Positions 10,513 through 17,925 of a stretch of DNA of 64,000 bases are shown piece by piece. The DNA is from Sphingopyxis chilensis. Its GTDB lineage: Bacteria > Pseudomonadota > Alphaproteobacteria > Sphingomonadales > Sphingomonadaceae. Both the position numbers and the translations under genes were made by a program. The stretch's first letter is position 1. The number at the start of each line of letters is the position of its first letter. The notes beneath the pieces are model-generated. The model saw nothing but the letters and a program-made list of their open reading frames with translations, made no database searches and was not told the origin of the DNA. The DNA lies in NCBI RefSeq assembly GCF_035930445.1, contig NZ_CP142394.1:62001-126000 (forward strand), in the 5' to 3' direction.

Positions 10513-10590
10513 CGTCATCCCGGCGAAGGCCGGGATCTCGATGTTGAGGATGAACGCACCGTGGAGATCCCGGCCTTCGTCGGGATGACG
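10513..10590. repeat. Extragenic palindrome, CGTCAT...ATGACG family
   Basis: A 78-bp near-perfect inverted repeat between the adaptor and pump genes. The left arm begins CGTCATCCCGGCGAAGG and the right arm ends CCTTCGTCGGGATGACG, with a 24-bp centre and one arm mismatch. It can form a long hairpin in the polycistronic mRNA. It shares its CGTCA/TGACG ends with the elements at 18294 and 30646. Confidence 0.85.
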
Positions 10591-10596
10591 AATAAG

Positions 10597-11868
10597 CTAT
10601 TTCGCGAAGGTCGCCTGCGCCGACACCGGTTCGTTCGGACCTGCCGGCGCCTTGTCCGGCGCATCGGCGGCGATCTTGCCCGCCTTGGTCACCGCCTTGG
10701 TGCCGGGACGCGCGAACTGGTAGCCGTTGATGACGACGCGATCGGTCGGCGTCAGGCCCGACCGGATGACGCGCAGGCCATCGACATCGGGACCGATCTC
10801 GACCGGCTTCGCGGCAACCATGCCGTCCTGGCCGACGACATAGACGATCTTGCGCGCCTGGTCGGTCTGCACCGCGGCGGCGGGGACGAGCAAGGCGTGC
10901 GCCGTCCGACCGGTCGACAGGCGCATGTTGCCGAACATGCCGGGGGTCAGGAACATTTCGGGGTTATCGAAGCGGCCGCGCGCGCGGATCGTGCCCGACC
11001 GCGGGTCGAGCCCGTTGTCGGTGAAGTCGAGCTGGCCCTTCCAGCGATAATCGCTTTCGTCCTGCAGCCGGACTTCGACGTCGGCGCCCTTGTCGCCACC
11101 CTCGCGCTTGGTCTTGAGGAACAGCGCTTCGGACCCCTGGAAGGTGAAATAAATGGGGTCGAGCGCATTGATCGTGGTGAGCAGGGTGCCGCCGGCATCG
11201 CCCGCCGATACAAGGTTGCCCGCGTCGATCTGACGGTCCGAAATCCGGCCGCTCAGCGGCGCGCGAACCGTGGTGAATTCGACGTCGAGCGCGCGCGCCG
11301 CGATACGGGCATCGGCACCGGCGAGTGCGGCGTTGGCCGCATTGACGCGCGCGCGCAGCCGGTCGATCTCGCTCTGCGACACCGCCTCGATATCGACGAG
11401 GCGGCTTGCGCGGTCGAGTTCGAGCCTGGCGAGCGCAAGGTCGCTGCGCGCGCTCGCCGCTGACGCGCGCGCTTCGGCGAGCGCGGCGCGATAGGGGCGC
11501 GGATCGATGGTGAAGAGCGGCTGGCCTTTGCGGACGATCTGCCCGTCGGTGAAGTGGATCGCGGTGATCGCGCCCGAAACGCGCGGGCGCACTTCGACCG
11601 CCTTCGACGCTTCGAAGCGGCCGATATATTCGTCCCATAGCGTGACGTCGCGCGCGATCGGCGCGGCGACTGTCAGCACGGGCGCGGGCGCGGCGGCGGC
11701 CTGCGGCGGGCCGTCGCGCAGCAGCCACCAGGCGCCGACGATCAGCACGAGGAACGCGCCGATCCACGCGGCGCGGCGGCCGCGTCCGGGATGGAGCAGG
11801 GTCCTGAGTTCGCGGCGGACCTTCGCGTCTGCGGGGTCGAGCTTTTCGATCGGGGTGTGGACGGTCAT
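10597..11868 (-). CDS. RND efflux periplasmic adaptor (membrane fusion protein)
   Basis: Links the RND pump to the outer-membrane channel. The 423-residue protein starts at ATG 11868 (MTVHTPIEKL), preceded by AAGAAGAGGG; an open frame extends further upstream but has atypical composition. Residues about 35-52 are a single TM anchor, and there is no lipobox, unlike MexA. The biotinyl-lipoyl halves appear as EVRPRVSGAITAIHF and FTTVRAPLSGRISDRQID, separated by an alpha-helical hairpin, and a beta-barrel domain follows. It is the first gene of the operon. Its promoter lies about 340 bp upstream and overlaps a candidate TetR operator. Confidence 0.94.
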   Translation of the reverse strand: MTVHTPIEKLDPADAKVRRELRTLLHPGRGRRAAWIGAFLVLIVGAWWLLRDGPPQAAAAPAPVLTVAAPIARDVTLWDEYIGRFEASKAVEVRPRVSGAITAIHFTDGQIVRKGQPLFTIDPRPYRAALAEARASAASARSDLALARLELDRASRLVDIEAVSQSEIDRLRARVNAANAALAGADARIAARALDVEFTTVRAPLSGRISDRQIDAGNLVSAGDAGGTLLTTINALDPIYFTFQGSEALFLKTKREGGDKGADVEVRLQDESDYRWKGQLDFTDNGLDPRSGTIRARGRFDNPEMFLTPGMFGNMRLSTGRTAHALLVPAAAVQTDQARKIVYVVGQDGMVAAKPVEIGPDVDGLRVIRSGLTPTDRVVINGYQFARPGTKAVTKAGKIAADAPDKAPAGPNEPVSAQATFAK

Positions 11869-12197
11869 GGAATGCCCTCTTCTTTTCGTTCGTTTCGGCC
11901 GCCCGCGCCCCGGGGGAGGGGAGGGGGGCGCAGGCGGCCGGTGCCGGAAGCGCATGCCTCCGGCTGGTGTCGCAATTGGTCCGTGTTGCCGGAGCGCCTC
12001 TGCGAAGAGACGACCGCTCCGTCCCGTCACACGCATCCCATGCGCGCGCGGGGTCCCTGTTTATATCTTGCGGGCGAACGCCACCGGGCGCCCGACCGGA
12101 GCAAGACCCTCTCCCGGGAAATGATTCGATGGTGACAGTTCCGGCCGCCGCACGCTCTTTGTCATGTGGCGGCCGGTCTCGGGGGAGAGCCTCTTTG

Positions 12198-12218
12198 TAT
12201 ACTGAGTGGTATATAAGT
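12198..12218 (-). promoter_or_regulatory. Candidate TetR operator over the efflux promoter
   Basis: TATAC-TGAGTG-GTATA (12198-12213) is a 5-bp inverted repeat. The 12-bp block TGGTATATAAGT (12207-12218) inside it recurs exactly at the promoter of the TetR gene upstream. It overlaps the -10 hexamer of the efflux promoter, the expected position for repression. Confidence 0.6.
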
Positions 12219-12236
12219 CATGTTGCGCTGCGTCAA
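12208..12236 (-). promoter_or_regulatory. Sigma-70-type promoter of the efflux operon
   Basis: On the minus strand TTGACG (12236-12231) is followed after 17 bp by TATACC (12213-12208). Spacing is ideal and both hexamers are near consensus. Transcription would start near 12200 and read into the adaptor gene. Confidence 0.6.
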
Positions 12237-12325
12237 GCGCATTCTGTACCGGGCAGTAGAAATTTTTCTTTCAGAGCGTTTACCGAAAAAGTGGTCGCCG
12301 GTTTTTCGGCGGGTAAATGCTCAGA

Positions 12326-12946
12326 TCAACGCCCCGGCCACAGCTTCAGGCTGGTTTCCACCAGCCGCTCAAGCTCGGCGCGCGTCGCGCCTGCGCCGGC
12401 CTGCACCGACATGCCCTGGTTCACCGCGGTCAGGAAGGCGGCGAGCCCCTCGGCGTCGGTGTCGGGCGGAAAGTCGCCTTCCTCCTTGGCGCGCGCGAAA
12501 CGGTCAAGCATCGCGCGTTTCGCCGCCGCGCCGCGTTCCAGCACGGCCTGGCGGATGCACTCGGCCTCCGCCCCGCAAGCGACCGACGTGATCACTCCGA
12601 GGCAGCCGTTGGGATTTTCAGGGCAGCAATACATATCGAGCGCGCCGTACATCAGCCGTTCGGCGACGCCGCGCGCGGTCGGCGCTGCCAGCGCCGTCTG
12701 CATATAATCGAGCTTCTCGCGCTCATACAGGTCGAGCGCCTTGTTGAAGAGCGCTTCCTTGTTGCCGAAGGCCGCGTAAAGACTGGGCTTGGTGATCCCC
12801 ATCGCCTCGGTCAGATCGGCCATCGACGCGCCTTCATAGCCCTTCGACCAGAAGACGCGCAGCGCTGCCGCCAGCGCGGCGTCGACGCAGAATTCACGCG
12901 GACGGCCCTTGTGCGGCGTGGCAGCGGTGGCGGCTTCGATTTCCAT
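12326..12946 (-). CDS. TetR/AcrR-family repressor of the efflux operon
   Basis: A 206-residue DNA-binding repressor. The N-terminal helix-turn-helix reads GASMADLTEAMGITKPSLY followed by AAFGNKEALF, diagnostic of TetR. The C-terminal ligand pocket is less conserved and contains several cysteines (YCCPENPNGCLG). The start is ATG 12946; the open frame extends upstream to 13183, but that part is arginine-rich antisense-type sequence. It lies upstream of the efflux genes on the same strand. The 12-bp block shared by both promoters argues that it represses itself and the pump; this is inference. Confidence 0.92.
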   Translation of the reverse strand: MEIEAATAATPHKGRPREFCVDAALAAALRVFWSKGYEGASMADLTEAMGITKPSLYAAFGNKEALFNKALDLYEREKLDYMQTALAAPTARGVAERLMYGALDMYCCPENPNGCLGVITSVACGAEAECIRQAVLERGAAAKRAMLDRFARAKEEGDFPPDTDAEGLAAFLTAVNQGMSVQAGAGATRAELERLVETSLKLWPGR

Positions 12947-12952
12947 AACGGC

Positions 12953-12984
12953 TGGTATATAAGTGGGGTGGGGCAAAATGTCCA
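12953..12984 (-). promoter_or_regulatory. Promoter and operator of the efflux tetR gene
   Basis: Minus strand: TGGACA (12984-12979), 17 bp, TATATA (12961-12956). The block TGGTATATAAGT (12953-12964) is identical to the one at the efflux promoter and covers the -10. The predicted start of transcription is only a few bases before the ATG at 12946, so the mRNA would be leaderless or nearly so. Confidence 0.5.
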
Positions 12985-12996
12985 GTGGCGGTCCGG

Positions 12997-13377
12997 TCAG
13001 GCGATCCGCGTGTCGATCGGCAGGCCGCCTTTCAGCGTCAGCGTGACCGGTGTGCGCTCGGCGATGTCGGCGAGCCGTGCCTTCTGCTCCTCGTCGAGCC
13101 CGGCGATCGTCAGCACCCGGTCGATGCGCAGCCCGTCCTTGTTGACCAGCCGCAACCCCACCTCGACTGAGTCGAGCGGCCACTCCTTGCGGTCGGCGTA
13201 CATGCGCAGCGTGATCGCGGTGCAGGCGCCAAGTCCCGCCAGCAGGAAATCATAAGGTGCGGGCCCCAGATTCTTGCCGCCCAGGCCCGGCCCTTCGTCG
13301 CCGACCAGCGCGTGGCCGCTGACGTTGATCTCGGTGCGATAGCGATCCCTGCCGATGCGCGCGGTTCCGTGGGCCAT
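12997..13377 (-). CDS. OsmC-family protein lacking the second redox cysteine
   Basis: A 126-residue OsmC/Ohr-fold protein. The first conserved cysteine is present in GLGACTAITLRMYADRK, near residue 51. The second motif, usually CPVHRTL, reads TPVTLTLKGG, so the resolving cysteine is missing. The insertion normally found between the two halves is also short. Peroxidase chemistry of the usual two-cysteine type is therefore doubtful. Start at 13377 (MAHGTARIGRDRY). It sits 50 bp upstream of tetR on the same strand; co-transcription is possible but not shown. Confidence 0.85.
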   Translation of the reverse strand: MAHGTARIGRDRYRTEINVSGHALVGDEGPGLGGKNLGPAPYDFLLAGLGACTAITLRMYADRKEWPLDSVEVGLRLVNKDGLRIDRVLTIAGLDEEQKARLADIAERTPVTLTLKGGLPIDTRIA

Positions 13378-13493
13378 GCGGGGTCCTCATTGTTCGTGGA
13401 GCCGCTTTTCTATTCCGCGCGGCGCTGAAACGGCAAGGCCAAAGGCCCGGCGCGGCGAACGCCGTCAGGTTACCGTCAAGAAAGCGCGCTAAA

Positions 13494-13506
13494 CCCCCGA
13501 CGGGGG
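13494..13506 (-). terminator. Candidate terminator of tRNA-Cys
   Basis: Just beyond the 3' end of tRNA-Cys on the minus strand, CCCCC-GTC-GGGGG forms a 5-bp GC hairpin followed by TTT. The stem is short and the T tract minimal. Confidence 0.4.
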
Positions 13507-13530
13507 GCATGCATGAAATGTGGGGAACTT

Positions 13531-13604
13531 TGGAGGCCCGAGCCGGAATCGAACCGGCGTATACGGATTTGCAGTCCGCTGCGTCACCACTCCGCCATCG
13601 GGCC
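13531..13604 (-). tRNA. tRNA-Cys (GCA)
   Basis: A 74-nt cloverleaf on the minus strand. The acceptor arms GGCCCGA and TCGGGCC pair fully. The anticodon loop is CTGCAAA with anticodon GCA. The T arm GCCGG-TTCGATT-CCGGC is canonical, the discriminator base is T (U) and CCA is encoded. It stands alone, with no other tRNA nearby. Confidence 0.95.
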
Positions 13605-13775
13605 TCATGCCGAACTGCCGCATCCTCGGGGGATGGGCCGGGTGTTGGACGGCGCCGCTAGTGAGGGGCTTTCGCTGGCTTGTCAAGGATTCGCCGGAAG
13701 CGCCGCGCCGCGCGGGCGATGCGGGGTTGGCGGCACCCCTGTTGCCAGCTATGCGCGGCAGCATGCGGCGGCTTG

Positions 13776-13799
13776 GCTGTATTATCATTGCAATACAGC
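13776..13799. promoter_or_regulatory. Palindrome upstream of pcm
   Basis: GCTGTATT and AATACAGC form a perfect 8-bp inverted repeat with an 8-bp centre, about 60 bp before the pcm start. It is the most AT-rich stretch in this GC-rich interval and is well placed for an operator. No regulator can be assigned. Confidence 0.4.
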
Positions 13800-13858
13800 A
13801 TGGCTTCGGCTAAAGCGGCCCCGCACAGGCTCAAATTCCAGGGAATCGGAAAAGACTG

Positions 13859-14521
13859 ATGGCGACGAAGTTTAGCGAAATCACGGCGGCGGAGATGCGC
13901 TCCGCCATGGTCGACAGCCAGCTCAGGACGAACGACGTCATTGATCCCGCGGTGATCGGCGCGATGGGCGCGGTGCCCCGCGAGGCGCATGTGCCCGCCG
14001 CGCTCGCCGGCGTCGCCTATATGGACCGTGCGATCGCGCTGGCGAATGGCCGCGCGCTCAACGCCCCGCTCGTTGCCGGCCGCATGCTGGTCGCCGCGGC
14101 CGTGCGCCCCGGCATGCGCATCCTGCTCATCGGCAGCGCGACCGGCTATACCGCGGCGCTGCTCGCCCGGCTCGGCGCCGAGGTTCATGCGGTCGAGGAA
14201 GACGCGCAGCTGATGGCGGCGGCGCAGGCTGCGGTCGCCGACGCCCATATCCATTGGGTCCAGGGCCCGCTCGCGGCCGGCGCGCCCGACGCCGCGCCGT
14301 TCGACCGCATCATCGTCGAAGGCGCGATCGAAACGCTTCCCGCCGCGCTCGTCGCGCAGCTCGCCGAGGGCGGCCGCCTCGTCGCCGCGCGCCGCGAAGG
14401 TGCGGTCGCGCGGCTGGTCGAAGGCGTCAAGGTCGGCGGCACCGTCGCGCTGCGCAGCTTCGCCGACATGGACGTCGCACCCTTACCCGGCTTCGCCGCG
14501 CCCGCGGGCTTCCGATTCTGA
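13859..14521 (+). CDS. pcm: Protein-L-isoaspartate O-methyltransferase-family protein
   Basis: A SAM-dependent methyltransferase-fold protein of 220 residues. N-terminal MVDSQLRTNDVIDP and motif I MRILLIGSATGYTAALL are typical of the PCMT-like proteins encoded next to tolC in alphaproteobacteria. Motif I carries GSATGY rather than the strict GTGSGY, so true isoaspartate repair is not certain. It is followed by tolC after 40 bp on the same strand. A palindrome about 60 bp upstream may mark its promoter region. Confidence 0.85.
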   Translation: MATKFSEITAAEMRSAMVDSQLRTNDVIDPAVIGAMGAVPREAHVPAALAGVAYMDRAIALANGRALNAPLVAGRMLVAAAVRPGMRILLIGSATGYTAALLARLGAEVHAVEEDAQLMAAAQAAVADAHIHWVQGPLAAGAPDAAPFDRIIVEGAIETLPAALVAQLAEGGRLVAARREGAVARLVEGVKVGGTVALRSFADMDVAPLPGFAAPAGFRF

Positions 14522-14561
14522 CGATCGGGCCCACCCCTCCTTGTTCCAGGCTGACACCACG

Positions 14562-16055
14562 ATGACCGATACCGACAAGAAACAGTGCCTTCGTCGTGCC
14601 CGCTGGCTCGCCGGCCTTGCCGCGGGCGCGCTGATGCTGCCGATGACGGCGCAGGCCGAAACATTGCAGGGGGCGCTCGCCAAGGCGTATGAAAACAACC
14701 CGACGCTGACCGCCGCGCGCGCGGGCCAGCGCGCGAACGACGAAAATGTCCCGATCCAGAAGAGCTATGGCCTTCCCGATATCGGGACGCAGGCGAGCTA
14801 CGACGAAAATATCATCGTTCCCGGCAACAGCTTCAACGCGCCCGCGCGCTCGCTGAGCGCCGGCGGCCAGCTGACCGTGCCGCTTTATCAGGGCGGGGCG
14901 GTGCGCAACGCGGTGCGCGCCGCGAAATTTCGCGTCGAGGCGGGGCAGGCCGACCTTCGCGCGACCGAGGCGAGCATCTTCTCGCAAGTCGTCGGTGCCT
15001 ATATGGACGTCATCCGCGACCAGGCGATCGTCCAGCTCAACCAGAAGAATGTCTCGGTCCTGCGCACCAATTTGCAGGCGACGAGCGACCGGTTCGAGAT
15101 CGGCGACCTGACCCGCACCGACGTCGCGCAATCCGAAGCACGGCTCGCGCTTGCCGAGGGCGACCTGCGGACCGCCGAGGCCAATCTGATCGCCAGCCGC
15201 GAGGGCTATATCCGCCTCGTCGGCGAGGCACCGGTCGATCTGGAGGCGCCGCCGCAGCTCCCGAACCTGCCGACCACCGCCGAGGACGCGGTCGCGATCG
15301 CGCTCAACAGCAACCCCGACATCGAATCGGCGAACGAACTGGTCAACGCATCGAAAGCCGACATCGGCACCGCCAAATCGTCGCGCGCGCCCAAGGTGTC
15401 GGCGATCCTCAATGGCGGCTACAATAATTATCTCGGCTCGCTCGACAGCGGCGTTCCCGGCGTCAGCGTCACGCAGGAAACGTCGAGCGCGGCGGCGGGG
15501 GTTCAGGTCACGCTGCCGATCTTCACCGGCGGCCGCCGCTCGGCGCAGGTGCGTCAGGCGCAATCGCGCAGCAGCCAGGCGATCGAACAATATGTCGAGG
15601 TCGAACGCGGCGTGATCGCCCAGACGCGCGGTGCCTATGCCGCGTGGCAGGCGAACGAACGCATCATCGCCGCGACGCAGCAGGCGGTGAGCGCAAACGC
15701 GCTGTCGCTCGAGGGCGTGCGCGCCGAAAACAGCGTCGGCACGCGGTCGATCCTCGACATTTTGAACGCCGAACAGGAATATCTGAACACGCAGGTCCAG
15801 CTCGTCTCGGCGCAGCGCAATTCCTATGTCGCGGCCTTCTCGGTGCTCGCCGCGATGGGCAAGGCCGAGGCGCGCGACCTGGGGCTCGATGGCGGCGCGC
15901 TCTATGACCCCGAGGTCAATTACAAGCGCGTGAAGGGCGAGCTTTGGGACTGGGCCGACGATCCCGTGCCGCAGCAGGTCGCGACCGACACGCGCGCCGT
16001 TGCCGCGGCGAATGCGGGGGTTCCCGAAGGCCCGCCGTCGCTCGCGCCACAATAA
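14562..16055 (+). CDS. tolC: TolC-family outer-membrane channel
   Basis: Outer-membrane/periplasmic tunnel for type I secretion and efflux. The 497-residue precursor starts at ATG 14562 (MTDTDKKQC). An N-terminal signal sequence ends TAQA before ETLQGALAKAYENNPTL, the classic TolC mature start. Two outer-membrane efflux repeats follow, with the landmarks LSAGGQLTVPLYQGG and VQVTLPIFTGGRRSAQVRQA at equivalent places. The frame stays open upstream into pcm, but signal-peptide position and the pcm stop favour 14562. Gene order pcm-tolC-popZ is usual for the group. Confidence 0.95.
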   Translation: MTDTDKKQCLRRARWLAGLAAGALMLPMTAQAETLQGALAKAYENNPTLTAARAGQRANDENVPIQKSYGLPDIGTQASYDENIIVPGNSFNAPARSLSAGGQLTVPLYQGGAVRNAVRAAKFRVEAGQADLRATEASIFSQVVGAYMDVIRDQAIVQLNQKNVSVLRTNLQATSDRFEIGDLTRTDVAQSEARLALAEGDLRTAEANLIASREGYIRLVGEAPVDLEAPPQLPNLPTTAEDAVAIALNSNPDIESANELVNASKADIGTAKSSRAPKVSAILNGGYNNYLGSLDSGVPGVSVTQETSSAAAGVQVTLPIFTGGRRSAQVRQAQSRSSQAIEQYVEVERGVIAQTRGAYAAWQANERIIAATQQAVSANALSLEGVRAENSVGTRSILDILNAEQEYLNTQVQLVSAQRNSYVAAFSVLAAMGKAEARDLGLDGGALYDPEVNYKRVKGELWDWADDPVPQQVATDTRAVAAANAGVPEGPPSLAPQ

Positions 16056-16131
16056 GGCTTGGCAAAAGCCGCCCCGAACCGGTAAGAAGATGGTTAACTG
16101 CCCTGTTTTCGTGGGCTGAGGGGGCTTGGTG

Positions 16132-16569
16132 ATGGGCGATATGTCGCGGGAACCGTCGATGGAAGATATCTTGTCGTCGATTCGGCGCGTGATCGCCCGC
16201 GACGAGGCGCCGGGCGCGGCGCGCGAGGTGCGCGTCGCCGAAGCCGACGATATCCTCGACCTTCAGGATCAGGAAGATCGCGCTGCCGGTGCGGCCGCCG
16301 AGGAAGCCCCCGAGGCGGAGGAACTGGTCTCCGAAGCGAGCGCCGATGCCGCGCGCCAGTCGCTCGAAGCCTTGACCGCCGCCATCACGCCGGCCGCTGC
16401 GGTGGCCCCCGTCGCTACCGCGCCCGCGGCTGCCGGCCGCACGATGGAAGATGTCGTGCTCGAAGCATTGCGTCCGATGCTCAAGGACTGGCTCGACACC
16501 AACCTGCCGCCGCTCGTCGAGGCGATGGTGGCGAAGGAAATCAGCCGGATCACCGGCAAAAAATTCTAG
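16132..16569 (+). CDS. popZ: PopZ-like polar organizing protein (DUF2497)
   Basis: PopZ family members form a polar scaffold that anchors the chromosome origin in alphaproteobacteria. The predicted 145-residue protein has the conserved N-terminal helix EPSMEDILSSIRRVIARDE, a long acidic Ala/Glu-rich middle (about 30-110), and the C-terminal assembly helices beginning VLEALRPMLKDWLDTNLP and ending EISRITGKKF. The ATG at 16132 sits 7 bp after GAGGGGG; in-frame TTG and GTG codons just upstream are less well placed. A GGTTAAC sequence at 16092, a possible CtrA half-site, lies 35 bp upstream. Function is assigned by family. Confidence 0.9.
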   Translation: MGDMSREPSMEDILSSIRRVIARDEAPGAAREVRVAEADDILDLQDQEDRAAGAAAEEAPEAEELVSEASADAARQSLEALTAAITPAAAVAPVATAPAAAGRTMEDVVLEALRPMLKDWLDTNLPPLVEAMVAKEISRITGKKF

Positions 16570-16652
16570 GCGTCCGTCTTTTCGGGCAGGATGACCGGAT
16601 CGACAGCTAACGACCAATTGCGGACGTCGCTGACAATCGGCAGGATGTGCTG

Positions 16653-17252
16653 ATGCGATGTGCCTTCACAATTTTTTCGCGCTCAACGGGATCGGCGGTT
16701 GCCTTGGGGCTGTTGGCAGCTTCCTGCACCAATCAGGCAGTGAAGGCAGAGGATCGCCTGGTGGATGGCACTGCGCTTCCTTCAGAAGAGATGCTGTCGC
16801 GAGAGAAAATAGAGATAAATCGGGGGTTTGGTGGCGAAGGATTTGGCGAGGATTTTCTTTCGTATGAATTGGCATCGAACAACTCACTCGTCGTCACGCA
16901 CACATTTCGACCCGACGATAAAGTGATCGGAAGAGAGGTTTTCGTTCTACCTCCCGATGTAGCGATAAAAGCGCGAAAGCAGTTGTGGCGCATTCGCCCT
17001 GAGGAGCTGAAGGGTATCGAAACCGACGTTCGTCCATCAGGCTGCGTGCGACGATGGGTTCATGACCCACCTGAAATTGCGGTCGGTTTTTCAGCTTCAG
17101 ACGAGATGTATGGGGTGTTTGGCCTGCCGCGGCCTATCAGTTGCGACACTCCCGCCGCGAAGGCCGCGAGACGAATACTCCACGATGTTTTGAAATTTTT
17201 TCCGCGATCAAAAGTCGCGGAGACTTTCATCAAAAAGCGCGCGATCGAATGA
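16653..17252 (+). CDS. Lipoprotein of unknown function, AT-richer than neighbours
   Basis: About 199 residues. The signal peptide ends in lipobox LAASC, so the mature protein is probably a lipid-anchored envelope protein. The body has no motif I recognise; it contains a VFVLPPDVAIKARKQLWRIRP stretch in its middle and a conserved-looking Cys pair (SGCVRRW and ISCDTP). ATG 16653 follows AGGA by 7 bp; a GTG at 16647 is an alternative. Codon use is visibly richer in A/T at third positions than that of the flanking genes. This suggests transfer or weak selection. It takes the place where valS is often found after popZ. Confidence 0.7.
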   Translation: MRCAFTIFSRSTGSAVALGLLAASCTNQAVKAEDRLVDGTALPSEEMLSREKIEINRGFGGEGFGEDFLSYELASNNSLVVTHTFRPDDKVIGREVFVLPPDVAIKARKQLWRIRPEELKGIETDVRPSGCVRRWVHDPPEIAVGFSASDEMYGVFGLPRPISCDTPAAKAARRILHDVLKFFPRSKVAETFIKKRAIE

Positions 17253-17351
17253 CAGCTAACCACCCCAAAGCCACCGCTCGCGATCGCCGCCCTCGCCCGC
17301 CAAGCTGCTTTAGCCTTGTAACACGCCGCCCGCTCCCCCACATCGCCCCCT

Positions 17352-17660
17352 ATGGCGAAGCGGAGCCTTTATCAGCGAATGCGGTCGAATGCGCAGATGC
17401 GTACCGCGCTGTTCGCGCTCGGCATATTGCTGATGATCACGGGCATCGCGATCGGGCCGTTGCCTGGCCCCGGATTTCTGATCGTCTTTCCGCTGGGGCT
17501 GATGCTCTGCCTGCAGAACAGCGCGTGGGCGAAGCGCGTCTATGTCCGTTTCAAATGGCGGCACCCCAGATATGGTGCCTGGGCCGACCGGATCATGCGC
17601 CGCGTCAGCGCCGCGCGGCGCCGCGCGCGCGCGGCGCTGGACACGCCAGATGGCGATTGA
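17352..17660 (+). CDS. PGPGW-family small membrane protein
   Basis: A 102-residue protein of the putative transmembrane PGPGW family. Two hydrophobic segments (about 17-38 and 42-58) flank the signature GPLPGPGFLIVFPLGL. A basic C-terminal tail (RRVSAARRRARAAL) probably faces the cytoplasm. It precedes rpmH by 101 bp on the same strand, with a terminator-like hairpin between them. The family has no assigned function. Confidence 0.85.
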   Translation: MAKRSLYQRMRSNAQMRTALFALGILLMITGIAIGPLPGPGFLIVFPLGLMLCLQNSAWAKRVYVRFKWRHPRYGAWADRIMRRVSAARRRARAALDTPDGD

Positions 17661-17685
17661 CTTTCGACCGACTCTTGCTTATCCG
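17657..17685 (+). promoter_or_regulatory. Candidate promoter of the rpmH cluster
   Basis: TTGACT (17657-17662), a 17-bp spacer and TATCCG (17680-17685). The -35 is near consensus and the -10 fair. It would start transcription about 70 nt before rpmH, just ahead of the hairpin at 17699. Confidence 0.4.
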
Positions 17686-17698
17686 CGCCTCCAACAGT

Positions 17699-17724
17699 GG
17701 CCGCCCACGCTTGGCGGCCCTTTT
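17699..17724 (+). terminator. Hairpin plus T tract before rpmH: terminator or attenuator
   Basis: GGCCGCC-CACGCTT-GGCGGCC forms a perfect 7-bp GC stem followed by CTTTT. It ends 37 nt before the rpmH ATG. It may end the PGPGW transcript, or, if the promoter at 17657 is used, attenuate the rpmH operon. Confidence 0.45.
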
Positions 17725-17761
17725 CTGTTGCAGCATTTGACGAGATCTAGGGAAAACCGCG

Positions 17762-17896
17762 ATGAAGCGCACTTATCAACCGAGCCGCCTCGTGCGCAAG
17801 CGCCGTCACGGCTTCCGCGCCCGCAAGGCCACCGTCGGTGGCCGCAAGGTCCTGGCCGCCCGCCGCGCCCGTGGCCGCGCGAAGCTGTCGGCCTGA
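17762..17896 (+). CDS. rpmH: 50S ribosomal protein L34
   Basis: A 44-residue, highly basic ribosomal protein of the large subunit. The sequence starts [18 protein letters not shown] and ends [10 protein letters not shown], almost invariant for the family. It starts at ATG 17762 and is followed 29 bp later by rnpA, the universally conserved pairing. Confidence 0.98.
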   Translation: MKRTYQPSRLVRKRRHGFRARKATVGGRKVLAARRARGRAKLSA

Positions 17897-17925
17897 TCGC
17901 CCACGCTTCGCCGCCAGCGCGTCTG

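Larger units (their letters stand above)
11869..12325. other. Gene-free leader of the efflux operon
   Basis: This 457-bp interval between the efflux adaptor start and the TetR stop has no convincing gene. It holds the operon promoter and operator (12198-12236), leaving a 5' leader of more than 300 nt. The leader contains GC-rich inverted segments, including a CGGCCGCC/GGCGGCCG pair near 12142 and 12168. Whether it is structured or regulatory cannot be decided by eye. Confidence 0.6.
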
